A stretch of DNA of 10,211 nucleotides from Bacillota bacterium (GTDB taxonomy: Bacteria > Bacillota > Bacilli > Alicyclobacillales > SLC66), in NCBI GenBank assembly GCA_021821225.1, contig JAKACR010000080.1, positions 1-10,211 on the forward strand. Direction: 5' to 3'. Every line of letters starts with the position of its first letter. Positions within the stretch are counted from its first letter, which is position 1. This document shows, piece by piece, positions 1 to 6,620 of the stretch. The notes below the pieces were generated by a model, which searched no databases, was not told the DNA's origin, and saw only the letters and a list, made by a program, of their open reading frames with translations. The position numbers and the translations under genes were made by a program.

Positions 1-1
1 G

Positions 2-1416
2 GCCATGCCCACTATCGTCAGCGATCTCGGAGGCATTCGGCTGATGAGTTGGGTGTTCGCGGTCTATCTGCTGACATCGGCGGTCACGACGCCCATCTGG
101 GGAAAACTCGCGGACCTGTTTGGCCGCAGGATTGTTTTCACGGTCGGCGCGGCGTTGTTCCTGTTCGGCTCCGCACTCTCCGGCGCTTCCGGTTCGATGG
201 TGCAGCTCATCTGGTTTCGCGCCTTTCAGGGGATCGGCGCGGGGGCTGTTCTTCCGATTACGCTGACGATTGTCGGCGATCTTTACGCGTACGAAGAACG
301 CGCCAGAATGCAGGGTGTATTCAGCGCCGTCTGGGGCATCGCAGGGATTCTCGGACCGCTTGTCGGCGGTTTTTTTGTAGATGTCCTCTCGTGGAGATGG
401 ATTTTTTATATCAATATCCCGATCGGGCTGGCTTCTATCCTGTTGCTCTGGTTTGTTCTGCACGAGCATTTCGAGCGGCGTCAGCACACCATTGACTACC
501 TTGGCGCGGCGACGTTTTCCGCCGGTGTGACCTGTCTGCTCTACGCGCTCTTGTCGGGCGGACAGTTCATGCCGTGGAGTTCATTGCAGATTGTTGGATT
601 GTTCGCGCTGGCGGCCGTCCTGCTTGCGGTCTTTGTGGCTGTCGAGGCGCGTTCTCCCGAGCCGATGGTCCCGTTGCGGCTGTTCGCGCAACGCATCATT
701 CTTGTATCCAATCTCGCCAGCCTTTTTCTTCCGCCGTCCTGATTGGCCTCACCGCGTATCTGCCTCTGTGGGTTCAGGGGATCCTCGGACACAGCGCCAC
801 CAGTGCGGGCCTCACGCTGACGCCGCTGTCCATCGGCTGGCCGGTCGGCGCCACGCTGGGAGGGCGGTTGCTGTTGCGCTTGGGGCCGCGCAGGACATCC
901 CTGGCGGGCTCAGGCGTGCTTGCGGCGGGGGCGATCTGGCTTGCGACGGTGCAGCAATCGTCGTCTCAATGGGTGTTCATTGCCGTGATGCTGATCATGG
1001 GTCTCGGCTTCGGTTTTTCCACGACGGCTTTCACTGTGGTGATCCAGTCGGCGGTCGACTGGAACCTGCGCGGCGCCGCCACCGCGTCGAACCAGTTTGT
1101 GCGCGCCCTTGGTCCGACGATCGGCATCGCCGTCTTCGGAACACTCTTTAACGGATCATTTGTGCAAGCGGCGAGATCGGCCGCCGGTGCTGCGGTCCAT
1201 TCCGCCACCGGGGCTGGCGCATCCGCCGCCGCGCAGGAAAATCGCCTGCTGAATCCGCTGTATGCGGCCCGGCTGGCCCTGGTGGCGCGCGAACATCTGC
1301 GGGAGTTGCTCGCGCGGGGACTGCACGACGTATTTATCGTCATGGCGATCCTGGCGGTCGTGAGTGCGATCGTGCTGTTCTGGCTGCCGGACGCCGGGCG
1401 ATCGGAGGCCGTGTGA
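2..1416 (+). pseudogene. EmrB/QacA-family (DHA2) MFS drug transporter, 5'-truncated by the window and frameshifted
   Basis: This is a proton-driven multidrug efflux permease of the 14-helix DHA2 group in the inner membrane. The reading frame is already open at the left edge, and the first visible ATG (position 5) falls inside the usual 'ATAMPTIV' region, so the true start lies upstream. Seen, counting from that ATG: MFS motif A GKLADLFGRR at residues 33-42, motif B around FRAFQGIGAG (71-80), antiporter motif C GIAGILGPLVGG (111-122), and the DHA2 signature WRWIFYINIPIG (130-141). This frame stops at 740-742. The C-terminal helices resume one frame over (SSAVLIGLTAYLPLW and onward) and run to the TGA at 1416. 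One extra T in the T5 tract at 723-727 would join the two halves as ASLFSSAVLIGL. The joined length of about 471 codons nearly fills the family size. It is either a real one-base deletion or a sequencing error in the homopolymer. Confidence 0.88.
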
Positions 1417-1493
1417 TTTCCGTCACGACAGCCGTGGCCGGATACGGGTAAAGTAGGTCGAGGTTCAATCCACGTTTTCAAGGAGGAGTTCCC

Positions 1494-1733
1494 GTGAGTG
1501 AAACATTTGCCGCAACAGTCAATGCGACGGAGTATCCGCCGCATCAGAAGCACAAGGTGATTTTCGAGACATTCGACAGTCTTCAGCCAGGCCAGGCCAT
1601 GCTGTTGATCAACGATCACGATCCTGTGCCGCTGCACTACCAGTTCGACCTGGAACGTCCGGACGCGTTCACATGGGATTATCTTGAGCGTGGCCCCCAG
1701 GCGTTTCGCATCAAAATTGAGCGTTCCAAGTAA
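1494..1733 (+). CDS. DUF2249 domain-containing small protein
   Basis: A 79-residue soluble protein resembling the DUF2249 family. Seen: an FDSLQPGQ stretch (residues 27-34), then MLLINDHDPVPLHYQF with the family's conserved D-H-D-P turn (36-51), and a C-terminal W-D-Y-L-E-R-G-P segment followed by a short beta strand. The pattern recalls the SirA/TusA fold, but the Cys-Pro motif of TusA is absent and there is no cysteine at all, so sulphur relay is not supported. The GTG start is chosen because AAGGAGGAG lies just upstream at good spacing. The TAA stop overlaps the ATG of the next gene (TAATG), implying translational coupling. The family often sits near hemerythrin or nitrogen-oxide/redox genes; nothing here confirms such a role. 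Confidence 0.82.
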   Translation: MSETFAATVNATEYPPHQKHKVIFETFDSLQPGQAMLLINDHDPVPLHYQFDLERPDAFTWDYLERGPQAFRIKIERSK

Positions 1734-2092
1734 TGGCCGCGCGCGTGAAGTGGCTTCCCCGAGGGCACATCGCGCATGGTTACAGGCGTGTCTTCGTGAT
1801 TGACGAGGGCAACTCGGTGCGGCATGTGGTGGTCATCGCCCCCATGCCGTACGAGGCTGTTTACAGCGTGCTGCAGCTTTCCGGTGAATCACCTGTGCAA
1901 GACCCCTCGCTATGGTGGGGACTGTCGATCGTGTCACGCCTGATCGCGGAAGGGACATTGCTCAATCCAGGCAATCCCGACGTGGCGGACGATGGGTATT
2001 TTCAGGTGCGGCCGCAGATGCCCGGCAGGGAAGAACTGCTTTCCCTCTCCGTTTTTGCGGATGCGGTGCGTGCGGGAGAACTCGTGATCTGA
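1733..2092 (+). CDS. hypothetical protein, coupled to the DUF2249 gene
   Basis: A 119-residue protein that I do not recognise. The start ATG shares one base with the upstream stop, and the preceding gene's end supplies no strong separate ribosome binding site, so translation probably depends on the DUF2249 gene. There is no cysteine, signal peptide or convincing membrane helix. The first half has an alternating hydrophobic pattern typical of beta strands (RRVFVIDEG, RHVVVIAPMPYEAVYSVL). The middle has a W-W-containing helix (DPSLWWGLSIVSRLIAEG), followed by a proline- and glycine-rich linker. A small soluble alpha/beta domain that works with its neighbour is a reasonable guess, not a demonstrated function. 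Confidence 0.75.
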   Translation: MAARVKWLPRGHIAHGYRRVFVIDEGNSVRHVVVIAPMPYEAVYSVLQLSGESPVQDPSLWWGLSIVSRLIAEGTLLNPGNPDVADDGYFQVRPQMPGREELLSLSVFADAVRAGELVI

Positions 2093-2157
2093 AAAGTCTA
2101 GATCGGTTCGGGGGTGTGCCAAGCGCCTCCGAAGGCGGCCGTGTTTTGAAAGGAATG

Positions 2158-2176
2158 TGTCCGCCTTTTCCGGACA
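2158..2176 (+). promoter_or_regulatory. small hairpin abutting the ribosome binding site of the next gene
   Basis: TGTCCG (2158-2163) pairs with CGGACA (2171-2176) around a 7-nt pyrimidine-rich loop. The run of Gs that forms the Shine-Dalgarno sequence of the gene at 2190 follows at once. A weaker 5-bp hairpin (2124-2128 with 2133-2137) lies just upstream, followed by GTGTTTT; it is too poor to call a terminator. The arrangement could tune translation of the third small gene. Confidence 0.35.
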
Positions 2177-2189
2177 GGGGGGTGAATTC

Positions 2190-2522
2190 ATGGCGGAGAT
2201 CCAAATTGTGAATGACTCCGCGATCCGGATTTCCGTGAAGCTGGAGGACGCGATCCGGATCGTGCAACGGGCCGCAGGCGACATGGAGCGGTACGCAACG
2301 GACATCGTGACCATCTTCGAAAAGATGCCTGCATTTGACTATACCAATTTTTGTTTTTATGCGTACAATACGGCCAGTCTGTTTGAATGGATGCTGGGTA
2401 TGGATCCGCGCCAATACCGTTCATTTTCGCTGGATGCGCCGGATGCGTTTTTCTACGCGCTCTACGGCGGCATGGCAGGATTATACCAGGAGGCCCAAAA
2501 ACATCTGGGGGCCGTGGGATAA
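2190..2522 (+). CDS. hypothetical protein, aromatic-rich
   Basis: A 110-residue protein that I do not recognise. The ATG at 2190 is preferred over the in-frame GTG at 2157 because GGGGGGTGA, a near-perfect anti-16S match, sits at the right distance before it. The GTG has only a badly spaced AGGAA. The N-terminal 50 residues are a mixed beta/helical stretch (EDAIRIVQRAAGDMERYA). The remainder is unusually rich in Phe, Tyr and Trp (FDYTNFCFYAYNTASLFEW; DAFFYALYGGMAGLYQEA), with a single cysteine. It is not hydrophobic enough for membrane helices and looks like a helical domain with an aromatic core. It is the last gene of the small same-strand cluster with the DUF2249 gene. Confidence 0.72.
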   Translation: MAEIQIVNDSAIRISVKLEDAIRIVQRAAGDMERYATDIVTIFEKMPAFDYTNFCFYAYNTASLFEWMLGMDPRQYRSFSLDAPDAFFYALYGGMAGLYQEAQKHLGAVG

Positions 2523-2546
2523 AATCCGCTTTGCGGGAGATGTGAG

Positions 2547-2598
2547 GACATGTGATGCCACCTGTCGTGTTTGTGGCCTCTATCAAACACGACAGGTG
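2547..2598 (+). repeat. perfect 15-bp hairpin, possible diverged short copy of the palindromic repeat
   Basis: CACCTGTCGTGTTTG (2559-2573) and CAAACACGACAGGTG (2584-2598) are exact reverse complements around the 10-nt loop TGGCCTCTAT. No T run follows on either strand, so it is not a standard intrinsic terminator. It resembles the apex of the larger repeats. On the reverse strand, the copy at 4394-4513 reads GTCGTGCGTTTGTGGC in its stem and loop, while this hairpin reads GTCGTGTTTGTGGC, lacking one CG on each arm. GACATGTGAT (2547-2556) matches the end of the repeat copy at 8667-8788 and sits at the expected side. The outer stem is missing, so the relationship is tentative. Confidence 0.45.
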
Positions 2599-2709
2599 CT
2601 GCTCCGGTCGCTGGCCGACGCGACGTGAGAGCCGGGATCCCGTTGGCAAAGGACGGCGGTCGTGCGCAGAGAAGACGGCCGTTCGCACTCCGTCCGCGAT
2701 GTCATTATG

Positions 2710-2789
2710 CGAATAGTCCGTCTGCGCTATTCGTGTTCCGTCCGATTGTGCCTGTGATGGATGGCGATAATGACTATTCTAATGAGTAT
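2710..2789 (+). promoter_or_regulatory. putative hemY control region with dyad and Fur/PerR-like hexamers
   Basis: CGAATAG (2710-2716) and CTATTCG (2727-2733) form a dyad with a 10-nt spacer. Downstream, four adjacent hexamers, GATAAT, GACTAT, TCTAAT and GAGTAT (2766-2789), resemble the repeated NATWAT units of Fur-family operators; only the first is a full match. Haem genes are PerR- or Fur-controlled in several Firmicutes, which makes the resemblance worth noting. The best single 19-base alignment to the classical Fur box is about 13 matches, so this is a weak call. Confidence 0.28.
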
Positions 2790-2826
2790 GGCTTAATGTT
2801 GATTGCTGTCTTCTGGGGGATTCGCA

Positions 2827-4290
2827 ATGAATCAAGTGCACGTTGTCATCGTGGGCGGCGGTATCACCGGTCTGTCTGTGGCCCATCGCCTGGTGGAGTG
2901 GAGCGAACGCGAAGGGGGTTCTCTGCGCTGCACACTGCTTGAGGAGAGTCGGCGGTTCGGCGGCAAGATCCGGACATACCGCGATGAGTCAGGCGTGTTC
3001 GCGGAACTCGGGCCGGACTCGATTTATACGCATAAACAGGCGGGCATGGAACTTATCCGCGCCCTCGACCTGCAGGATCAACTCATCTATGCGGCTACCA
3101 GCGGCGGCACGTACATTTCCCGCGAGGGGGTCTTTCATTCTTTGCCGGACGGCATGTTCTCTGCCATACCGGGAGATGTGGGGGCGTTTGCAAAAACGTC
3201 GCTGCTTTCGCCCGCCGGGAAATTCAGGGCACTGTGCGACCTTTTTCTTCCCGGGCGCCCGCTTGAGGACGACGTTGCGCTGGGCTCATTCCTGCGCCGT
3301 CGCTTGGGGAAAGAATTTGTGGAAAATATGGCGTCGCCTCTTTTGGCCGGCATTCATGCGGGCGATATCGACCGTCTCAGCCTTGAGACGGTCGCTCCCA
3401 TGCTGCGCCAGCTTTATCAGCGTTACGGCAGTCTGATGCGCGGCGCTTTGATCGAGCGGCCGCGCCGGATGGACCGGGGGAGCGCGCCGCGATCGCCTTT
3501 TGCCAGTCTGGCGGGGGGACTTGAAGCGTTGGTGGACCATCTGGTGCTGCGCCTGTCCGGACGGGTCGCCTTGCGTCTTGGCGCGCATGTCGCACAGGTG
3601 CGCAGGCATCATTCCGGTTCCTTCGACGTGATGGTGCGGGAAGGAAAGGAACTGTCCTCTCTGAGGGCCGACGCCGTCGTTCTGGCCGTGCCCGCGTACG
3701 CCGCGTCGGATATTCTCGTCACTGCCGGGATTCATCCCGGACTGTTGCGGTCGATCCGCTATGTCTCCACGGCGACGGTGCTGCTGGGATATGATCAGCC
3801 CGCCGATCGTCTGGGCCTGCGGGGGACGGGATTTCTGATTCCGGCCAGCGAGCGGTCCCGGTTCAGCGCCGTGACGGTCGTTTCAAACAAATGGCCGGGA
3901 TCCGCCGCGAATCGTTTTGGTGTCATGGTGCGGGGATACATTGGCCGCGACGGGGATGACACGTGGACCCGGCTGGACAATCAGGAATTGGTCGAGCTGT
4001 TCATCCACGAGTTGCGCATCCGTTTCGGCGTTGTAGGCGTTCCGCCATTCGGGAAGATCACGCGCTGGCAGAGTGCGATGCCGCAGTACGAGGTCGGGCA
4101 CCGGGCGCGCGTGGAGCAGATTGAACATCAGCTTGCGGCGGCGCCAGGGTTGTATGTGGCCGGTTCGGCTTACCGGGGGATGGGCATACCGGATTGTATT
4201 GCGGATGGCGTGCAGACAGCGCAAAAAGTGGCCCGGTTTCTTGAGGAGGGTGGGTTGCGGCGCGGGGGCGGGTTACCCGTCGGGCTGTGA
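2827..4290 (+). CDS. hemY: coproporphyrinogen III / protoporphyrinogen oxidase (HemY/CgoX)
   Basis: An FAD enzyme of haem synthesis, 487 residues (family about 470). In Gram-positive bacteria this type oxidises coproporphyrinogen III to coproporphyrin III with oxygen; it is soluble or peripherally membrane-bound. Seen: N-terminal dinucleotide-binding motif VGGGITGLSVAH (9-20), the flavin-contacting GGKIRT (45-50) and ELGPDS (60-65), the HemY hallmark PLLAGIHAGD (171-180) followed by a GSLMRG segment, and the C-terminal FAD-binding YVAGSAYRGMGIPDCIADG (443-461). The ATG at 2827 is supported by GGGGGA six bases upstream and by the usual start of the Rossmann strand. hemE and hemH, its usual partners, are not adjacent, so it stands alone here. 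The palindromic repeat begins about 100 nt after its stop. Confidence 0.93.
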   Translation: MNQVHVVIVGGGITGLSVAHRLVEWSEREGGSLRCTLLEESRRFGGKIRTYRDESGVFAELGPDSIYTHKQAGMELIRALDLQDQLIYAATSGGTYISREGVFHSLPDGMFSAIPGDVGAFAKTSLLSPAGKFRALCDLFLPGRPLEDDVALGSFLRRRLGKEFVENMASPLLAGIHAGDIDRLSLETVAPMLRQLYQRYGSLMRGALIERPRRMDRGSAPRSPFASLAGGLEALVDHLVLRLSGRVALRLGAHVAQVRRHHSGSFDVMVREGKELSSLRADAVVLAVPAYAASDILVTAGIHPGLLRSIRYVSTATVLLGYDQPADRLGLRGTGFLIPASERSRFSAVTVVSNKWPGSAANRFGVMVRGYIGRDGDDTWTRLDNQELVELFIHELRIRFGVVGVPPFGKITRWQSAMPQYEVGHRARVEQIEHQLAAAPGLYVAGSAYRGMGIPDCIADGVQTAQKVARFLEEGGLRRGGGLPVGL

Positions 4291-4393
4291 CCGCATGCGA
4301 AGATTTTCCTTGTCGTGCGTTTTCCGGGATGAAGAGTGTCGGCCGCAGGAGCAGGCGCGATTCTGTGGTAAACTGTTCGTATGTGTCGGCCAA

Positions 4394-4513
4394 GGAACAG
4401 GGGATAACCCAAATTCCGGCAGGCGAACGTCAGTAGATCGTGCGTCTGACTGAAGCCACAAACGCACGACCTGGAATCAGATCGCCTGCGCAGTGGATGC
4501 GGTCCCCTGTCCC
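4394..4513 (-). repeat. about 120-nt palindromic repeat, copy 1
   Basis: This imperfect palindrome has three stem blocks. The outer one is ACAGGGGA (4397-4404) with TCCCCTGT (4503-4510); the middle one is CAGGCGA (4420-4426) with TCGCCTG (4482-4488); the inner one is GATCGTGCGTCTG (4436-4448) with CAAACGCACGACC (4459-4471), with a few mismatches. The apical loop reads GGCTTCAG on the reverse strand. The core 4420-4488 matches the reverse complement of 8692-8760 at 60 of 69 positions without gaps, and similarity continues about 25 nt on both sides. Two of its imperfect stem pairs are C/A on the plus strand and become G-U on the minus strand, hence the strand given. It ends 42 nt before the start at 4556. 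Confidence 0.85.
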
Positions 4514-4555
4514 CCAGGCTGTAGCAGACTTTCGTTTCAGAAAGGGAGAATCAGC

Positions 4556-5524
4556 ATGAAACTGGGTGTATTCGCGGTGCTCTTCGGGCAAAAGCCGCTG
4601 GAAGAAGCATTGGCCTACATAAAAGACAGCGGTTTGGAGGCCGTCGAGATTGGAGCCGGCGGCTATCCGGGCAAATCGCACTGCAATCCGGCGGAATTGC
4701 TGGGGGACGAGAGCAAGTACCAGGCGTTTCGCCGCACGGTGGAACAAAGTGGCCTTGAGATCAGCGCGCTCAGTTGCCACGGCAACCCGCTGCATCCGAA
4801 CCGGGAAACGGCGGCGCAGTATCATGAAGATTTTCGCAACACGGTGCTGCTTGCGGAGAAACTGGGCGTCAAGACGGTGATCACGTTCTCAGGGTGCCCA
4901 GGGGAATCGGAACAATCGCAAAACCCCGTCTGGGTGACGTGCGCTTGGCCTGAGGAGTACGCGGCCGTCGAGAAGTGGCAGTGGGAGGAAAAGGTGATCC
5001 CGTACTGGCGGGAGCAGGACAAGTTTATCAAACAGCACGGGATTCGCGTGGCCATCGAGGCGCACCCCGGATTTGTCGTCTACAACACGGAGACGATGCT
5101 GCGCCTGCGCAATGAATGTGGGGACGGCATCGGGATCAATTTTGATCCGAGCCACCTGTTCTGGCAGGGGATGGACCCCGTGGCGGCGTTGAAAACGCTC
5201 GGAAAAGCGGGGGCGGTTTTCCATTTCCACGCCAAGGACACGGCGATTGAACCGGACAATACCGCGCAAAACGGTGTGCTGGACACGAAAAGCTATCGCG
5301 ACGAAATGAACCGCTCCTGGATCTTCCGGTCCGTCGGCTACGGCCACGGCGCAGAGACGTGGCGCCGGATCATCAGCACGCTGCAATTGATCGGTTATGA
5401 CGGGGCCATCAGCATCGAACACGAGGACAGCCTGATGTCGATTGAGGAAGGCTTCCAAAAAGCGGTCGCGTTCTTGAAAGAATCGATCATCAAGGAGCGG
5501 CTGACCGAAATCTGGTGGGCGTGA
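4556..5524 (+). CDS. sugar phosphate isomerase/epimerase-like TIM-barrel protein
   Basis: A 322-residue protein of the xylose-isomerase-like TIM-barrel superfamily (AP endonuclease family 2; relatives include IolE, hydroxypyruvate isomerase and ketose 3-epimerases). Such enzymes move hydrogen on sugars or sugar acids using a divalent metal, in the cytosol. Seen: an N-terminal strand MKLGVFAVLFG, and likely metal ligands Glu168 (VAIEAHP), Asp197 (NFDPSH), His223 or His225 (FHFHAKD) and Glu288 (ISIEHED), the expected order for the family. The ATG at 4556 has AAAGGGAG at good spacing; that site partly overlaps a 5-bp hairpin (4529-4533 with 4540-4544). It is a single gene, converging on the dehydrogenase downstream with an 80-bp gap. 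Substrate cannot be told from sequence: no kinase, transporter or MocA-type oxidoreductase is adjacent. Confidence 0.85.
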   Translation: MKLGVFAVLFGQKPLEEALAYIKDSGLEAVEIGAGGYPGKSHCNPAELLGDESKYQAFRRTVEQSGLEISALSCHGNPLHPNRETAAQYHEDFRNTVLLAEKLGVKTVITFSGCPGESEQSQNPVWVTCAWPEEYAAVEKWQWEEKVIPYWREQDKFIKQHGIRVAIEAHPGFVVYNTETMLRLRNECGDGIGINFDPSHLFWQGMDPVAALKTLGKAGAVFHFHAKDTAIEPDNTAQNGVLDTKSYRDEMNRSWIFRSVGYGHGAETWRRIISTLQLIGYDGAISIEHEDSLMSIEEGFQKAVAFLKESIIKERLTEIWWA

Positions 5525-5604
5525 TCGACTAGCAGAGCCTGTTCAAAAAGAGGGCGGGTAAGACCCATGCAGAGAGTTCTCGACCCCCAGGGCACCCCAT
5601 TGAG

Positions 5605-6405
5605 TCATTCCTCGTAGATCATGCGTATGGTCATGCCGCCATCCACCACGAGGTTGGCGCCGGTGATAAACCCGGCTGCGGGCGACGCGAGAAACAGGCA
5701 GGCGTGGGCAATGTCGGGAGGCATTCCCACGCGTCCTGCCGGGTGCTGTGACAGGTCTTGGGGCCGATGCTCAGGTTGTCTTTTCCGGTCCGGCCGGCGC
5801 CAATCCCCCACCTCGATCCAGCCGGGGCTGATCGCGTTCACGCGCACCGCCGGTCCGAGACTGACGGCCAGTGAATGCGTGAGGGCCAGCAAACCGCCCT
5901 TGGATGCCGCGTACGGTTCGGTATCCGGTTCCGACATGAGCGCGCGGGTCGATGCGATGTTGACCACGGCGCCCCGGCCGCTCTTGGCCAGCGCGTTTGC
6001 GCAGTACTTGACCATCATGTAAGGCCCCCGCAGATTCACGGCCAACACGCGGTCCCACTGTTCCATCGTCCGCTCTGCCAGCGTCGCGTGATGCCCGATG
6101 CCCGCATTGTTGACCAGCACGTCGATTCCGCCGCAATGTTCCATCACTTCTGCTGCCAGACGACGCACCTCGTCTTCCAGTGCGATGTCCGTGTGGAAAA
6201 ATTCGACCCGCCATCCCCGGCTGCGCAGGTGAGCCGCGTGTTCCTGCCCCGCTTCCAAATCGACATCCGCGATGGCCACCGTCGCACCCGCCTGCGCAAA
6301 TGCCTGCGCAATCCCCATGCCGATGCCCTGCGCTCCGCCTGTTACAATGACGGTTCTGCCGTGAAAGGTGTTGTCGTATTGTCCGAAAATCCTGTCCACA
6401 ATCAT
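5605..6405 (-). CDS. short-chain dehydrogenase/reductase (SDR), glucose-1-dehydrogenase-like
   Basis: A 266-residue classical SDR, cytosolic, NAD(P)-dependent. Seen: cofactor motif TGGAQGIG (22-29), Asp47 at the end of the second strand (favours NAD over NADP), NNAG (99-102), Asn124, and the catalytic Ser152, Tyr165 and Lys169 (YAASK). A charged insert (WRRPDRKRQPEHRPQD) follows PGW, and the end VDGGMTIRMIYEE resembles a Firmicute SDR group usually labelled glucose-1-dehydrogenase or 3-oxoacyl-ACP reductase; substrate is unknown. The start at 6405 is chosen because AAGGGGAG lies seven bases before it and the preceding in-frame residues look non-coding. It is transcribed away from fadF across a 215-bp shared region and converges on the TIM-barrel gene. 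Confidence 0.88.
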   Translation of the reverse strand: MIVDRIFGQYDNTFHGRTVIVTGGAQGIGMGIAQAFAQAGATVAIADVDLEAGQEHAAHLRSRGWRVEFFHTDIALEDEVRRLAAEVMEHCGGIDVLVNNAGIGHHATLAERTMEQWDRVLAVNLRGPYMMVKYCANALAKSGRGAVVNIASTRALMSEPDTEPYAASKGGLLALTHSLAVSLGPAVRVNAISPGWIEVGDWRRPDRKRQPEHRPQDLSQHPAGRVGMPPDIAHACLFLASPAAGFITGANLVVDGGMTIRMIYEE

Positions 6406-6534
6406 GTGCCATCTCCCCTTAACCGATCGGCAATCACGCAAAATGCTCTTTCTATCTTGCCAAGCGCGGCGCGCATTGTCCAGCCGACGTGTGAATAAGG
6501 AAGAGTGGGAGCACAACGGGCGCACAGGACGTGT

Positions 6535-6588
6535 GTAAAGGCGCGCGACTCCAGTAAAGGCGCGCGGATCCACTCGACAATCCGCGCG
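6535..6588. promoter_or_regulatory. tandem repeat plus inverted repeat in the SDR/fadF divergent region
   Basis: Two adjacent 19-nt units (6535-6553 and 6554-6572) both start GTAAAGGCGCGCG and match at 17 of 19 positions. The second overlaps a perfect 9-bp dyad, CGCGCGGAT (6561-6569) with ATCCGCGCG (6580-6588), separated by 10 nt. The block ends about 30 nt before the fadF start, where an operator or promoter would sit. It does not resemble the TGAATGAATANTCATTCA-type Bacillus FadR site. No confident -35/-10 pair was found; TAAAAT (6589-6594) is a possible -10. Confidence 0.5.
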
Positions 6589-6620
6589 TAAAATGAGTAT
6601 TCTGGAAACGGAGGTGTGCC

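Larger units (their letters stand above)
2523..2826. other. non-coding region upstream of hemY, rich in dyad symmetries
   Basis: No convincing gene lies in these 304 bases. The region holds a perfect 15-bp hairpin (2559-2598), a two-part hairpin (2651-2656 with 2690-2695, and 2662-2666 with 2684-2688), a 7-bp dyad CGAATAG/CTATTCG (2710-2733), and an AT-rich tract (2766-2800) that stands out from the GC-rich surroundings. The AT-rich part probably contains the hemY promoter. I could not pair a -35 and a -10 box with standard spacing. Confidence 0.6.

Noticed and set aside
574..728. N-terminal extension of the second transporter fragment, from the ATG at 574
   Set aside because: This frame is a shadow of the first fragment up to about 728; only the part after the frameshift matches the transporter family.
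2157..2189. GTG start at 2157 for the third small gene
   Set aside because: Its AGGAA is too close to the start, whereas GGGGGGTGA is ideally placed for the ATG at 2190.
2559..2598. Rho-independent terminator for the small-gene cluster
   Set aside because: The stem is strong but no T tract follows on either strand.
2651..2695. The hairpin with GGTCGTGCG as a fourth repeat copy
   Set aside because: Only a 9-nt word is shared with the repeat; loop and termini differ, so chance similarity is more likely.
3286..3735. Long antisense reading frames opposite hemY, and similar ones opposite fadF and hbd
   Set aside because: They are typical shadows of GC-rich coding sequence with no ribosome binding site or recognisable domain.
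5525..5604. Bidirectional terminator between the convergent TIM-barrel and SDR genes
   Set aside because: Only very short self-complementary words are present; no stem with a T run was found on either strand.
6406..6573. N-terminal extension of the SDR up to 6573
   Set aside because: The Arg-rich extension is unlike SDR N-termini, and a strong AAGGGGAG site precedes the ATG at 6405.
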